64,000 bases of DNA from SVEL01 sp017381055 (GTDB lineage Bacteria; Bacillota; Clostridia; Lachnospirales; Lachnospiraceae). Made by a program: the position numbers and the translations under genes. A model generated the notes under the pieces. That model was not told the DNA's origin and searched no databases. It worked only from the letters and a program-made list of their open reading frames with translations. This document shows positions 35,198 through 44,333 of the stretch, piece by piece (within the stretch, counting starts at the first letter, position 1; each line of letters opens with the position of its first letter). The DNA is taken from the NCBI GenBank assembly GCA_036307185.1, contig JAXJYC010000039.1, forward strand, positions 1 to 64,000, read 5' to 3'.

Positions 35198-37771
35198 ATG
35201 AATTACGGTAAAAGTAATGTTGTAAAAAAGCATAAAGAACTTGTATCTACTCCTAGACGACTTACCACTAAGATTATGGTATATATGTTTAAAGTATCTA
35301 TATTTGCAGTTTTGCTAGCAGTTGGTGCTGCAGGTTTTCTAGGTTTAGGTCTTATTAAAGGAATTATAGATGGTGCCCCAAGCATAGACACTATCAACAT
35401 AGCTCCCGCTGCTGAAGCTACTAAAATATATGACTCAGAAGGCAATCTTATAGAGAAGCTTGTAACCGACGGTTCTAACCGTAGTCCAGTCTCTTTAGAG
35501 AAGATTCCCGTACATTTAAGATACGCCTTTATCGATATTGAAGATGAGCGTTTCGAAACTCACAACGGTATAGATATAAAGGGTATTTTCCGTGCTGCAT
35601 ACCAAACACTTCAGGGAGATATGCAGGGTGCTAGTACAATTACTCAGCAGTTATTAAAAAATAATGCTTTCGAAGATGGCGGTCGTGAGGACTCTACAGG
35701 AGCATTAATCAAACGTAAGATACAGGAAATCTACCTTGCTCTTCAGTTAGAAGAAAATGTAAGCAAGGATATTATCCTTGAAAATTACCTTAATACAATT
35801 AACTTAGGAAGTGGTTGCTATGGCGTACAGGCTGCTTCTCAGAGATATTTCAACAAGGATGTTTCTGAACTTACAATTTCCGAATCAGCCGTTATAGCTG
35901 CTATCACTCAGAACCCTTACGGATATAATCCAATTTATCATCCAGAAGCTAATGCAAAGAGACGTGCTCATGTATTAGAGTATATGTTAAAGAATGATCA
36001 TATAACTAAGGCTGAATACCAAGAAGCTATGGCTGATAACGTATATGATAGAATTCAGGAAACTAGTACTTTAACAGCAGATACTACTCCATATTCATTC
36101 TTTACAGATGAATTGATTAACCAAGTTATAAATGATTTACAGGAGCAAAAAGCTTACACTTATACACAAGCTATAAACGCTTTATATAGCGGTGGTTTAA
36201 AAATATATTCAACACAGGATACAGCTATACAAAAGATTTGTGATGAAGAAACTAATAACCCAGACAACTATCCAATCAATGTAGCTTATTCCTTTGAATG
36301 GCAGTTTTCAGTTAAACTTGCTGAACCAGACGAAAATGGCAACACAATAAAGAATTACTCTCAGTGGTCAATTATTAACTACCACAAAAATGTACTTGGC
36401 AATAAAAAATTCAAGTTAATCTTCAATAACCAAGAAGAAATAGATGCATGTATAGAAGAATACAAGAAAGAAATTTTCAAAGAAGATGTTGAGGCAATCG
36501 GCGAAAATCTCATAGTATCTATACAGCCACAGGTATCATTTACTGTAATAGATCAACATACTGGATATGTAAAAGCCTTAGTTGGTGGACGTGGAGAAAA
36601 AACAACAAACCGTGCACTTAACCGTGCCACTGGCTCAACAAGACAGCCTGGTTCATGTTTTAAGGTTTTATCAACCTTTGTTCCAGCCATCGATAGCTAT
36701 GGATATACAATTGCATCTGTAGTTGACGATTCACCATTCTACTATGATAATGGCCGTCTTATTAATAACTGGTGGGATAAAGCAGATTCACCTGTTGAAA
36801 GCCGTAAATATCGTGGTTTACAAAGCATTAGAACTGCTATTGCTTCTTCTATGAACGTAATAACAGTAAAAGTCTTAACAGATATTACACCAAGTGCTGG
36901 TTATGAATATCTAAAGGATTTTGGATTTACTACATTAATTGAAAGCCGTAAAAACGCAGATGGTACATTTGATTCTGATATCAATCAGTCCCTTGCTCTT
37001 GGCGGTATAACAGATGGTGTAACAAATTTAGAGCTCTGTGCAGCTTATGCAGCTATTGCAAATAATGGTCAGTATACAGAACCATTATATTACACAAAGG
37101 TTCTTGACAACTCAGGCAAAATCATCTTAGAGAGAGAACCCGAAAAGAGACAGGTCATCAAAGAATCAACTGCCTACGTTCTCACAGATGCTATGCATGA
37201 TGTTGTAACTAACGGCGGTACTGGTACTAAAGCAAATATGAAAAATATGTATGTTGCTGGAAAGACAGGTACTTCTTCAAATGACTACGATATATGGTTT
37301 GCAGGATATACACCATATCTTACTGCTACAATTTGGAGCGGATATGATGAGAATAAAACTCTTAGCAACACATCATACCATTTAACTATTTGGAAGAATA
37401 TTATGACTCGTATTCACGAAGACAAAGGCTATGAATACGCAGAGTTCTCAAAACCAGACTCTGTAGTTTCAGCTCAGGTATGTGCTAAATGCGGTAATTT
37501 AGCTACAACAGGACTTTGTGATAAAGATCCTGAAAAGAATATGATTAAAACTGAGATTTTTATCGCTGGTACAGTTCCAACTGAGCATTGCGTATGCCAT
37601 GAGGAGGTTGCCATCTGTAATGATTCTGGATTACTTGCCACAGCCAATTGTCCAAATGTGACAAAGAAGGTGTTCAGAATCCGATACCAAGGTACAGATG
37701 GAACAACATGGGATACACCTTATACTCTTCCTGCAGAATTAAAAGGTTCATATTGTACTACACATAATTAA
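35198..37771 (+). CDS. Class A penicillin-binding protein (PBP1A type)
   Basis: 857 residues: a cytoplasmic tail, one membrane anchor (about 28-55), a GT51 glycosyltransferase (EDERFETHNGID, GASTITQQLLKN) that polymerises lipid II, and a transpeptidase with SxxK in PGSCFK, SxN in SSMN and KTGT in AGKTGTSS that crosslinks. The C-terminal 130 residues hold five or more cysteines (CAKCGN, GLCDKD, HCVCHEE, CNDSG), a tail common in clostridial PBPs. AGGAGG-like site before the ATG. Confidence 0.95.
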   Translation: MNYGKSNVVKKHKELVSTPRRLTTKIMVYMFKVSIFAVLLAVGAAGFLGLGLIKGIIDGAPSIDTINIAPAAEATKIYDSEGNLIEKLVTDGSNRSPVSLEKIPVHLRYAFIDIEDERFETHNGIDIKGIFRAAYQTLQGDMQGASTITQQLLKNNAFEDGGREDSTGALIKRKIQEIYLALQLEENVSKDIILENYLNTINLGSGCYGVQAASQRYFNKDVSELTISESAVIAAITQNPYGYNPIYHPEANAKRRAHVLEYMLKNDHITKAEYQEAMADNVYDRIQETSTLTADTTPYSFFTDELINQVINDLQEQKAYTYTQAINALYSGGLKIYSTQDTAIQKICDEETNNPDNYPINVAYSFEWQFSVKLAEPDENGNTIKNYSQWSIINYHKNVLGNKKFKLIFNNQEEIDACIEEYKKEIFKEDVEAIGENLIVSIQPQVSFTVIDQHTGYVKALVGGRGEKTTNRALNRATGSTRQPGSCFKVLSTFVPAIDSYGYTIASVVDDSPFYYDNGRLINNWWDKADSPVESRKYRGLQSIRTAIASSMNVITVKVLTDITPSAGYEYLKDFGFTTLIESRKNADGTFDSDINQSLALGGITDGVTNLELCAAYAAIANNGQYTEPLYYTKVLDNSGKIILEREPEKRQVIKESTAYVLTDAMHDVVTNGGTGTKANMKNMYVAGKTGTSSNDYDIWFAGYTPYLTATIWSGYDENKTLSNTSYHLTIWKNIMTRIHEDKGYEYAEFSKPDSVVSAQVCAKCGNLATTGLCDKDPEKNMIKTEIFIAGTVPTEHCVCHEEVAICNDSGLLATANCPNVTKKVFRIRYQGTDGTTWDTPYTLPAELKGSYCTTHN

Positions 37772-37804
37772 ATTTTACGATTAAAAAATACAATAAATGT
37801 TAAT

Positions 37805-37846
37805 AATACCCTTAATAGAACAAATCTATTAAGGGTATTTTATTAT
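37805..37846 (+). terminator. Terminator of the PBP gene
   Basis: A perfect 14-bp stem AATACCCTTAATAG/CTATTAAGGGTATT is followed by a T-rich run. Confidence 0.88.
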
Positions 37847-37894
37847 ATTATGAGTCAATATAGATACATCTACTTGTACTCACATAGGAGGATT

Positions 37895-38521
37895 ATGGCA
37901 AATACAGTCTATCTTAAAATCCCAACTGCAGCTAAGGTAAATAAAACTCATGTTTTAGTAGGTGACATAGCAAAGTTATATTCTACTGATAAATGTCTTG
38001 TCCAAAAGATAAAACCATTAAAGGTATATACCTTTTTAAATCCAAAAGATAACAGAGTAATTATCTCATCTGTGAAAATAATAGAAATAATCAACTCTCA
38101 TTATCCCAATATTGACATCACACATATAGGTGAAGCAGATTTTCTATTAGAATACGAGCCATTAAAAAGCGAATCTAAGTATATGGACTACTTAAAGATA
38201 GCTCTATGCTGTATACTCATATTCTTTGGCTCAGCATTCACTATTATGACCTTCAATACAGATGTATCTATGCCGGAATTATTCACTCATATCTACGAAG
38301 ATATAACAGGCTTGCCACATGAGGGCGTAACCATATTAGAAATATCTTATTCCATAGGAATAGGACTTGGAATAATCATATTCTATAATCATTTTGGAAA
38401 AAAGAAGCTCTCCAACGACCCTACACCAATTGAATTGGAAATGCGACAATATGAAACTGATATTGAAAATGCTCTCATAAATGGAGTTGTAAGAAAGGAT
38501 ACGCACATAGATGTTGACTAA
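37895..38521 (+). CDS. spoVAA: Stage V sporulation protein AA
   Basis: 208 residues: a soluble N-terminal domain (about 1-105) and two membrane segments (about 120-140 and 160-185). First gene of the SpoVA set, which moves Ca-dipicolinate into and out of the spore core. ATG 37895 is preceded by AGGAGG; the upstream ATG at 37850 lies in the PBP terminator tail and has no ribosome site. I could not find a clear sigma-G promoter in front. Confidence 0.88.
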   Translation: MANTVYLKIPTAAKVNKTHVLVGDIAKLYSTDKCLVQKIKPLKVYTFLNPKDNRVIISSVKIIEIINSHYPNIDITHIGEADFLLEYEPLKSESKYMDYLKIALCCILIFFGSAFTIMTFNTDVSMPELFTHIYEDITGLPHEGVTILEISYSIGIGLGIIIFYNHFGKKKLSNDPTPIELEMRQYETDIENALINGVVRKDTHIDVD

Positions 38522-38951
38522 TTCATTACTCTCAAATATGCTCCTTGCTGTAATTGGAATAGGAAGTGGCACAGCCATCGCTGCAGGCATTTTTGCTCTA
38601 ATAACAAAAATCGGGGTTATCCCACAGATTGCAAACAAAACTAAAACTACCGCTTACGTAACATCATATGAAACTGCTGTTTTACTTGGCGGTGTATCAG
38701 GTACTATTTTTACTATTTTTCACTTTTCTTTTTCATTACCTATCATAACGCTCCTTATAGTCGGGTTATCTTATGGCTTATTCCTAGGCTGTCTATCCAC
38801 AGCTCTTGCAGAAGCATTAGATGTCACAGCTATATTTACCAGGCGTTTAAAACTTCATAAAGGTATTCCATTTATCGTTTTATCTATGGCTCTTGGGAAA
38901 ACCTTAGGCTCATTAATATACTATATTCACTTTTATTATCCAAAAAACTAA
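38511..38951 (+). CDS. spoVAB: Stage V sporulation protein AB
   Basis: 146 residues, four to five hydrophobic segments, no soluble domain. Identified by its place after spoVAA and by the motif IGIGSGTAIAAGIFAL and LGKTLGSLIYY typical of SpoVAB. It overlaps the spoVAA end by 11 bases, implying coupled translation. Confidence 0.9.
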   Translation: MLTNSLLSNMLLAVIGIGSGTAIAAGIFALITKIGVIPQIANKTKTTAYVTSYETAVLLGGVSGTIFTIFHFSFSLPIITLLIVGLSYGLFLGCLSTALAEALDVTAIFTRRLKLHKGIPFIVLSMALGKTLGSLIYYIHFYYPKN

Positions 38952-38963
38952 TAAGGAGGTCTT

Positions 38964-39473
38964 ATGTCAAACAATAAAAACAATGATTATCTTTTAGATA
39001 AGGCTGTTAATTCAGATGATAAGACTACAAAAGAAAAAGCTTATTGCTGTTATATAAAAAATGTAACACCTACCAAAAACCTACTAGCTAATATGTTTAA
39101 AGCTTTCATTGTAGGTGGCTTAATCTGCACATTTGGTCAGCTCATCACTAATATATTAAAAGAATATAACTTAAGCAAAGATGATGTGGCTGCATACACA
39201 AACATCATTCTAATCCTCTTAGCAGTTATATTTACTGGTCTTGGACTCTACTCTAAGTTAGGAGAATTCTCTGGGGCCGGCTCGTTAGTTCCTATTACAG
39301 GCTTTGCAAACTCTGTAGCAGCTTCAGCCATAGAATTTAAAAAAGAAGGACAAGTCTTTGGTATCGGATGCAAAATATTTACCATTGCTGGACCAGTTAT
39401 TCTCTACGGATTATTCAGCAGTTGGTTACTTGGCCTTATTTATTACATTATTAGAATGTGGGGGATATTATAA
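38964..39473 (+). CDS. spoVAC: Stage V sporulation protein AC
   Basis: 169 residues; PTKNLLANMFKAFIVGGLIC is the family signature, followed by further membrane segments. SpoVAC acts as a mechanosensitive channel for dipicolinate release in Bacillus. AAGGAGG before the ATG; the stop shares one base with the spoVAD start. Confidence 0.94.
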   Translation: MSNNKNNDYLLDKAVNSDDKTTKEKAYCCYIKNVTPTKNLLANMFKAFIVGGLICTFGQLITNILKEYNLSKDDVAAYTNIILILLAVIFTGLGLYSKLGEFSGAGSLVPITGFANSVAASAIEFKKEGQVFGIGCKIFTIAGPVILYGLFSSWLLGLIYYIIRMWGIL

Positions 39474-40492
39474 TGGATAAAAACAATTCATGTATAGGAC
39501 TTCAGAGCCTTGTTTTCAATAATCCTGCCTATATACAAGAATATTATTCAATAGCAGGAAAAAAGGAGGGTGAAGGCCCTTTAGGTAAATATTTCAGCCA
39601 CATTGAAAGTGATGATATGTTCGGCAGTAATACATGGGAGGAAGCCGAAAGCTCATTGCAAGCAGAAACAGTACAATGCTTACTTCATAAAGCAAAATTA
39701 GAACCTTCTGATTTACGCTATGCCTTTGCCGGAGATTTATTAGGCCAACTTATGGCTACTTCCTTTGGTCTAGAAAGCTATAATGTGCCTCTTTTCGGTC
39801 TATATGGCGCTTGTTCCACTATGGGTGAAGCCATATCTCTTGCTTCTATGACCGTCTCTGCTGGCTATGCTGATAAGGTCCTCGCCTTAGCTTCCAGTCA
39901 TTATGCTAGTGCTGAAAAGACCTTTCGCTTCCCTCTTGGATATGGTAGCCAAACAAAATCCTGTGCCACACGTACCGTTACCGGCTGTGGCGCAGTAATA
40001 ATTGGCACAGATAAAGGTATAGCAAAGATAACTGGTCTCACTACTGGTAAAATCGTTGATTATGGAATAAAAGAAAAAGATAATATGGGTGCCTGTATGG
40101 CTCCAGCAGCTGCCGACACTATCTTTCACAATTTAACTGATTTCGGACGCACCCCTGAGCACTACGACAAAATAATAACAGGCGATTTAGGTTATGTAGG
40201 ACAGAGTGTACTCTTCGACTTATTAAAAGTAAAAGGCTACGATATAAGTAAGGTTCATATGGACTGTGGTATTGAGATTTTTGACAGTTCAAATCAGCAT
40301 ACCAACTCTGGTGGCTCTGGATGTGGCTGTTCTGCCTCTACCCTATGTGGCTATATCCTACAGCAAATCAAAGAGCACAAATGGCGTAGAATTTTATTCA
40401 TTCCAACAGGTGCTCTCGTATCCCCTGTTAGCTCCAATGAAGGAAATTCCATCCCTGGTATTGCCCACGGAGTCGTCATTGAAGCTGTATAA
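39473..40492 (+). CDS. spoVAD: Stage V sporulation protein AD
   Basis: 339 residues with a thiolase/ketosynthase-like fold that binds dipicolinate rather than catalysing condensation. Visible: YGACSTMGEAISLAS near 110, GCGAVIIGTDKG and NSGGSGCGCSAS. ATG 39473 chosen since GGGGG is eight bases upstream and the TAATG overlap with spoVAC couples them. It sits at the spore inner membrane with AC and AE. Confidence 0.95.
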   Translation: MDKNNSCIGLQSLVFNNPAYIQEYYSIAGKKEGEGPLGKYFSHIESDDMFGSNTWEEAESSLQAETVQCLLHKAKLEPSDLRYAFAGDLLGQLMATSFGLESYNVPLFGLYGACSTMGEAISLASMTVSAGYADKVLALASSHYASAEKTFRFPLGYGSQTKSCATRTVTGCGAVIIGTDKGIAKITGLTTGKIVDYGIKEKDNMGACMAPAAADTIFHNLTDFGRTPEHYDKIITGDLGYVGQSVLFDLLKVKGYDISKVHMDCGIEIFDSSNQHTNSGGSGCGCSASTLCGYILQQIKEHKWRRILFIPTGALVSPVSSNEGNSIPGIAHGVVIEAV

Positions 40493-40552
40493 ATATATTT
40501 ATTTTAAAATTGTACACTGCAAAAATATTATTTTATGAAAGGACTATTTATA

Positions 40553-40909
40553 ATGGACTATTTTAAAGCTTTTATTTTTGGCGGTCTTATTTGCGCCCTT
40601 GTTCAAATTCTTATAGATAAAACAAAACTTTTACCTGGTCGTATTATGGTTGGTTTAGTTGTAGCTGGTTCTATTTTATGCGCTTTAGGTCTATATGAAC
40701 CACTTCTAAAATTTGCTGGCGCTGGCGCCAGCGTACCACTCCTAGGCTTCGGGAATGTATTGTTTAAAGGCACAAAAGAAGCCATCCAAACAGATGGCTT
40801 CTTAGGATTATTTAGAGGTGGCTTTACCTCTAGTGCAGTTGGCATAAGCGCAGCTCTTATCTTTTCATATATAGCTTCCCTTATTTTTGATCCAAAAACT
40901 GATGTCTAG
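40553..40909 (+). CDS. spoVAE: Stage V sporulation protein AE (AEb form)
   Basis: 118 residues, four membrane segments, beginning MDYFKAFIFGGLICALVQIL and containing GAGASVPLLGFGN, as in SpoVAEb. ATG 40553 has GAAAGGA nine bases upstream. Last gene of the operon; no spoVAEa or spoVAF follows. Confidence 0.92.
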   Translation: MDYFKAFIFGGLICALVQILIDKTKLLPGRIMVGLVVAGSILCALGLYEPLLKFAGAGASVPLLGFGNVLFKGTKEAIQTDGFLGLFRGGFTSSAVGISAALIFSYIASLIFDPKTDV

Positions 40910-40962
40910 AATTCTTACTATAAACTTTATTGTATTTATAAAATCAACTTTTTCTCTATAAA

Positions 40963-41006
40963 AATTCCAGGGTATCACTTTTTTTAAAGCAATATGCCCT
41001 GGGATT
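40963..41006. terminator. Shared terminator between spoVAE and the glutamine-type ABC operon
   Basis: CCAGGGTAT and ATGCCCTGG pair around an 18-base loop, with T-runs beyond both arms, so it can end transcription from either side. Confidence 0.75.
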
Positions 41007-41037
41007 CACATTTTTTCTTTTCTAGTTTACATAATCT

Positions 41038-41796
41038 CTACTTTTCTAGCTTTTGCAAGAAAATCTTAGTTCTTTCATTCTTAGGATTATCAATTACATC
41101 TTCTGGCTTGCCCTCTTCTACGATTACACCATCATCCATAAAAATAACTCTATCTGCCACCATTTTAGCAAAATTAATCTCATGTGTAACAATAACCATA
41201 GTCATTTTCTCCTCTGCGAGACGGCGAAGAACCTTTAAAATCTCTGCTGTAATCTCTGGGTCAAGAGCACTTGTAGGCTCATCAAAGAATAAAATTTGTG
41301 GATTCATAGCCAAAGCTCTAGCGATAGCAACTCTCTGCTGCTGTCCACCTGATAACTGGCAAGGATATGCGTTTTCCTTATCCTCAAGACCTACCTTTTT
41401 AAGAAGTTCTCTAGCTTCCTTTATAACTTCTTCCTTATTTCTCTTTTGAACGCTTACAGGCGCATCAATTATGTTTTTAAGCACTGTATAATGTGGAAAT
41501 AAATTAAAGTTCTGGAACACAAGACCAAAGCTTGTCTTTATCTCATGGAGCTTATCCTTTGACGAATATACCGCCTTACCATCAATATCTTCACATACTA
41601 CACCTGATGCATATTCAAGTGTTCCTCCATCAAGCTTTTCAAGCATTGTCATACATCTAAGTAATGTAGACTTACCTGAACCAGAAGGGCCTAAAATAGC
41701 CACTACTTCACCTTCATTGACCTTCATAGAAATATTTGAAATAACCTGTAAGTCATCGAAGCTCTTTTTTGCATTGCTAATTTCTAATAACTTCAT
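41038..41796 (-). CDS. Polar amino-acid ABC transporter ATPase (GlnQ type)
   Basis: 252 residues, all ABC motifs intact: GPSGSGKS (36-43), Q-loop VFQNFNLFPH, signature LSGGQQQR, Walker B ILFFDEP, VTHE. Partner of the fused binding-protein/permease encoded 9 bases upstream. Together they import an amino acid that cannot be read from sequence. Confidence 0.93.
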   Translation of the reverse strand: MKLLEISNAKKSFDDLQVISNISMKVNEGEVVAILGPSGSGKSTLLRCMTMLEKLDGGTLEYASGVVCEDIDGKAVYSSKDKLHEIKTSFGLVFQNFNLFPHYTVLKNIIDAPVSVQKRNKEEVIKEARELLKKVGLEDKENAYPCQLSGGQQQRVAIARALAMNPQILFFDEPTSALDPEITAEILKVLRRLAEEKMTMVIVTHEINFAKMVADRVIFMDDGVIVEEGKPEDVIDNPKNERTKIFLQKLEK

Positions 41797-41805
41797 ACCC
41801 TTCTC

Positions 41806-43329
41806 CTATCTATAATACTGAAATTTCTTTTCTACACATTCCATAACAAGTGCTACTACAAAGTTAAATACATAGTAGAATACACCTGCTATAAACAATG
41901 GCATTATACTAGCCTTTGCGGAAGCCACTTGAGTAGCTAATGTAAACATTTCTGTGTAAGCAATAGCAAAAGCTAACGATGTATCCTTAACTAGTGTTAT
42001 CACTTCATTAGTCACAGGTGGAATAACTCTCTTAACCATCTGTGGGAATAAAATCTTCCAATATCTCTGCATTCTAGAATAACCAAGAACATCTGCCGCT
42101 TCGTACTGTCCAACTGGTATACCTTCGATACCCGAACGGTATATTTCTGCAAAATATGCGGCATAATTCAAAGAGAATGCTATAATTACGGCATAAAATC
42201 TATATTCTGATGAAAGATTTATACCAAATACATAATATGGCCCAAAGAATACCATAAGCAGCTGTAACATAAGCGGTGTTCCACGCATTATCGAAATATA
42301 TATCTTCGCAATCCACTGAACAATCTTAAACTTTGACATTCTAATCGCGCAAATAATTAAACCTAATGGAAGAGAAAATACAAGAGTAAGCACAAATATT
42401 AATAAGCTGGATACCATACCCTCGCTAAGCTTATTTACAACATCTAAAAACTTATCGATAAATGGTTCTTCTGTTTTCTTTGTTGTACTCTGATTTGATG
42501 TAGCATCATTTAAATATGCTGAATCTGTACCTTCCTTACCAAGACATACACTATCAGATAATCCCCATTCCTCAGCAATTTTAGCAAATGTGCCATCTGC
42601 TAACATCTTATCTAAGGTTTCTTGAACCTGGTTTCTAAGCTCTGTATTTCCTAATTTAAAGCCTATACCATACTGTTCTGTAGCCACCTGCTCCTTAAGC
42701 ATTTTAAAGCCATTTCCGCGCTGTTCTAACTGATAATTAGCAACTCCCATATCCATACAGATAGCATCTGCTATACCAGCTTCAAGGCTCATAAATGCAC
42801 TATTATAATCAGCAACCTGCTGAAGCTCTTTAAATTCTTTACATAATGCCTTATTTTCCTCTGTAGCACCATCACCTGTAAAGGCAGCAAGAGCTGATGA
42901 ATCAGTTTGAACGATTACAACCTTACCTTTTAAATCTTCAAGACTATCTATTCCAGATTTAGACTTTACTATCACAACCTGAGAATTATCAACATATGCC
43001 TTCGACCATGTATACAACTCTTCTCTGCCATTGATTGTAAAACCATTCCAAATACAATCAATAGTTCCAGACTTCAATTCCATATCTTTAGAATTCCAGT
43101 CAATTGGCTGTTTCTTTAAAGTCCAACCATTTCTTTTACAAACTTCCTCTGCAAGGCTTAAATCAAAGCCCACATACTCACCATTGTCATCCTTATATCC
43201 ATATGGCGGAAATTCCGCGTCAAATCCCACAGTAAATATGTTTTCATCCTCTTTTTTACATGACACCAAACATCCCATTACAAGAGACATTATCATCATA
43301 ATAACCAGTAATCTACTTACTTTTTTCAT
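41806..43329 (-). CDS. Amino-acid ABC transporter: binding protein fused to permease
   Basis: 507 residues. A lipoprotein signal (SLVMGCLVSC, lipobox near 20-25) leads into an SBP_bac_3 domain (about 30-265: FTVGFDAEFPPYGY, GKVVIVQTDSSA). A linker then joins a HisM-type permease (about 290-507) with RGTPLMLQLLMVFFGP and the EAA loop EAADVLGYSRMQRYWKILFP. The ligand-binding domain is thus tethered to the channel. The next gene is its ATPase. Confidence 0.93.
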   Translation of the reverse strand: MKKVSRLLVIMMIMSLVMGCLVSCKKEDENIFTVGFDAEFPPYGYKDDNGEYVGFDLSLAEEVCKRNGWTLKKQPIDWNSKDMELKSGTIDCIWNGFTINGREELYTWSKAYVDNSQVVIVKSKSGIDSLEDLKGKVVIVQTDSSALAAFTGDGATEENKALCKEFKELQQVADYNSAFMSLEAGIADAICMDMGVANYQLEQRGNGFKMLKEQVATEQYGIGFKLGNTELRNQVQETLDKMLADGTFAKIAEEWGLSDSVCLGKEGTDSAYLNDATSNQSTTKKTEEPFIDKFLDVVNKLSEGMVSSLLIFVLTLVFSLPLGLIICAIRMSKFKIVQWIAKIYISIMRGTPLMLQLLMVFFGPYYVFGINLSSEYRFYAVIIAFSLNYAAYFAEIYRSGIEGIPVGQYEAADVLGYSRMQRYWKILFPQMVKRVIPPVTNEVITLVKDTSLAFAIAYTEMFTLATQVASAKASIMPLFIAGVFYYVFNFVVALVMECVEKKFQYYR

Positions 43330-43423
43330 TTATTCTCTCTCCTTAGCAATTCACTAAATCGTTTGTATGTTAAACCGTTATCATTCTACCCTACTAAAGC
43401 GTTTTTGTCTATGATTTTCCAAC

Positions 43424-43473
43424 AAAAAAACACACTAAAATGCCTTTTTTCACTACAAAGCATCTTAGTGTGT
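43424..43473 (-). terminator. Terminator after the second amino-acid ABC unit
   Basis: On the - strand ACACACTAA/TTAGTGTGT with a long loop is followed by seven T. It separates the two transporter units, so each probably has its own promoter. Confidence 0.82.
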
Positions 43474-43502
43474 ATATTATTGTTCTAAATTAAATGATTT
43501 CT

Positions 43503-44333
43503 TTATAAAACCTTTGATAAAAATTCCTTTAATCTAGGATTCTTAGGATTTCCAAAGAACTCCTCTGGAGGTGCACATTCAAGAATCTGACCTTCATCAA
43601 TAAAGAGCACCTTATTAGCAACCTCTCTAGCAAAGCCCATCTCATGAGTTACAATAATCATTGTCATACCCTCATTAGCAAGAGCCTTCATCAAATCAAG
43701 CACCTCTCCTACCATCTCTGGATCAAGAGCACTTGTAGGCTCATCAAAGAGAATCACCTCTGGATTCATAGCAAGAGAACGAACTATAGCCACTCTCTGC
43801 TTCTGTCCACCAGATAATGTAGATGGATAAACATCTGCCTTATCAAGAAGTCCTATTCTTTCTAAAAGCTCCTCAGCCTTTGCTCTAGCATTCTTAATTA
43901 TCTCCGCCTTAGTTGTTGAAATCTCAATCGGAGCCTTCTTCTTGCTAGCACTTCTAAATAAATTAGTTATCTTAATTACTCTATTATGTCTCTTAGCCTT
44001 CTTTAAATCCTTACACTGTAAGTATACAGGTGCAAGCATAATATTCTCAATAACAGTTTTATTGTTATACAAGTTGAAATGCTGGAAAACCATGCCCATA
44101 TTTCTTCTATGAACATTTATGTCTACCTTCATATCAGCGATATCTACACCATGGAAAATAATCTGTCCACCAGTTGGATCCTCCATACAATTCAAGCAAC
44201 GAAGGAAAGTACTTTTACCAGAGCCTGAAGGACCTATAACAACCATAATATCGCCTTTTTCAATAGTAACATTAATTCCATTTAATACTTTATTTCCACC
44301 GAAATGTTTTTCAAGATTAATTACGTCTATCAC
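43503..44333 (-). CDS. Polar amino-acid ABC transporter ATPase with an insertion
   Basis: 276 residues. GPSGSGKS (34-41), VFQHFNLY, LSGGQKQR, ILFDEP and VTHE are intact. Compared with the 252-residue paralogue, about 35 extra basic residues stand between the Q-loop and the signature (about 112-147, KRHNRVIKITNLFRSASKKK). Its start overlaps the end of the fused permease gene by 17 bases. Confidence 0.92.
   Translation of the reverse strand: MIDVINLEKHFGGNKVLNGINVTIEKGDIMVVIGPSGSGKSTFLRCLNCMEDPTGGQIIFHGVDIADMKVDINVHRRNMGMVFQHFNLYNNKTVIENIMLAPVYLQCKDLKKAKRHNRVIKITNLFRSASKKKAPIEISTTKAEIIKNARAKAEELLERIGLLDKADVYPSTLSGGQKQRVAIVRSLAMNPEVILFDEPTSALDPEMVGEVLDLMKALANEGMTMIIVTHEMGFAREVANKVLFIDEGQILECAPPEEFFGNPKNPRLKEFLSKVL

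Noticed and set aside
37772..37894. Sigma-G promoter before spoVAA
   Set aside because: No GHATR-17/18-CATnnTA pair could be placed, although one is expected.
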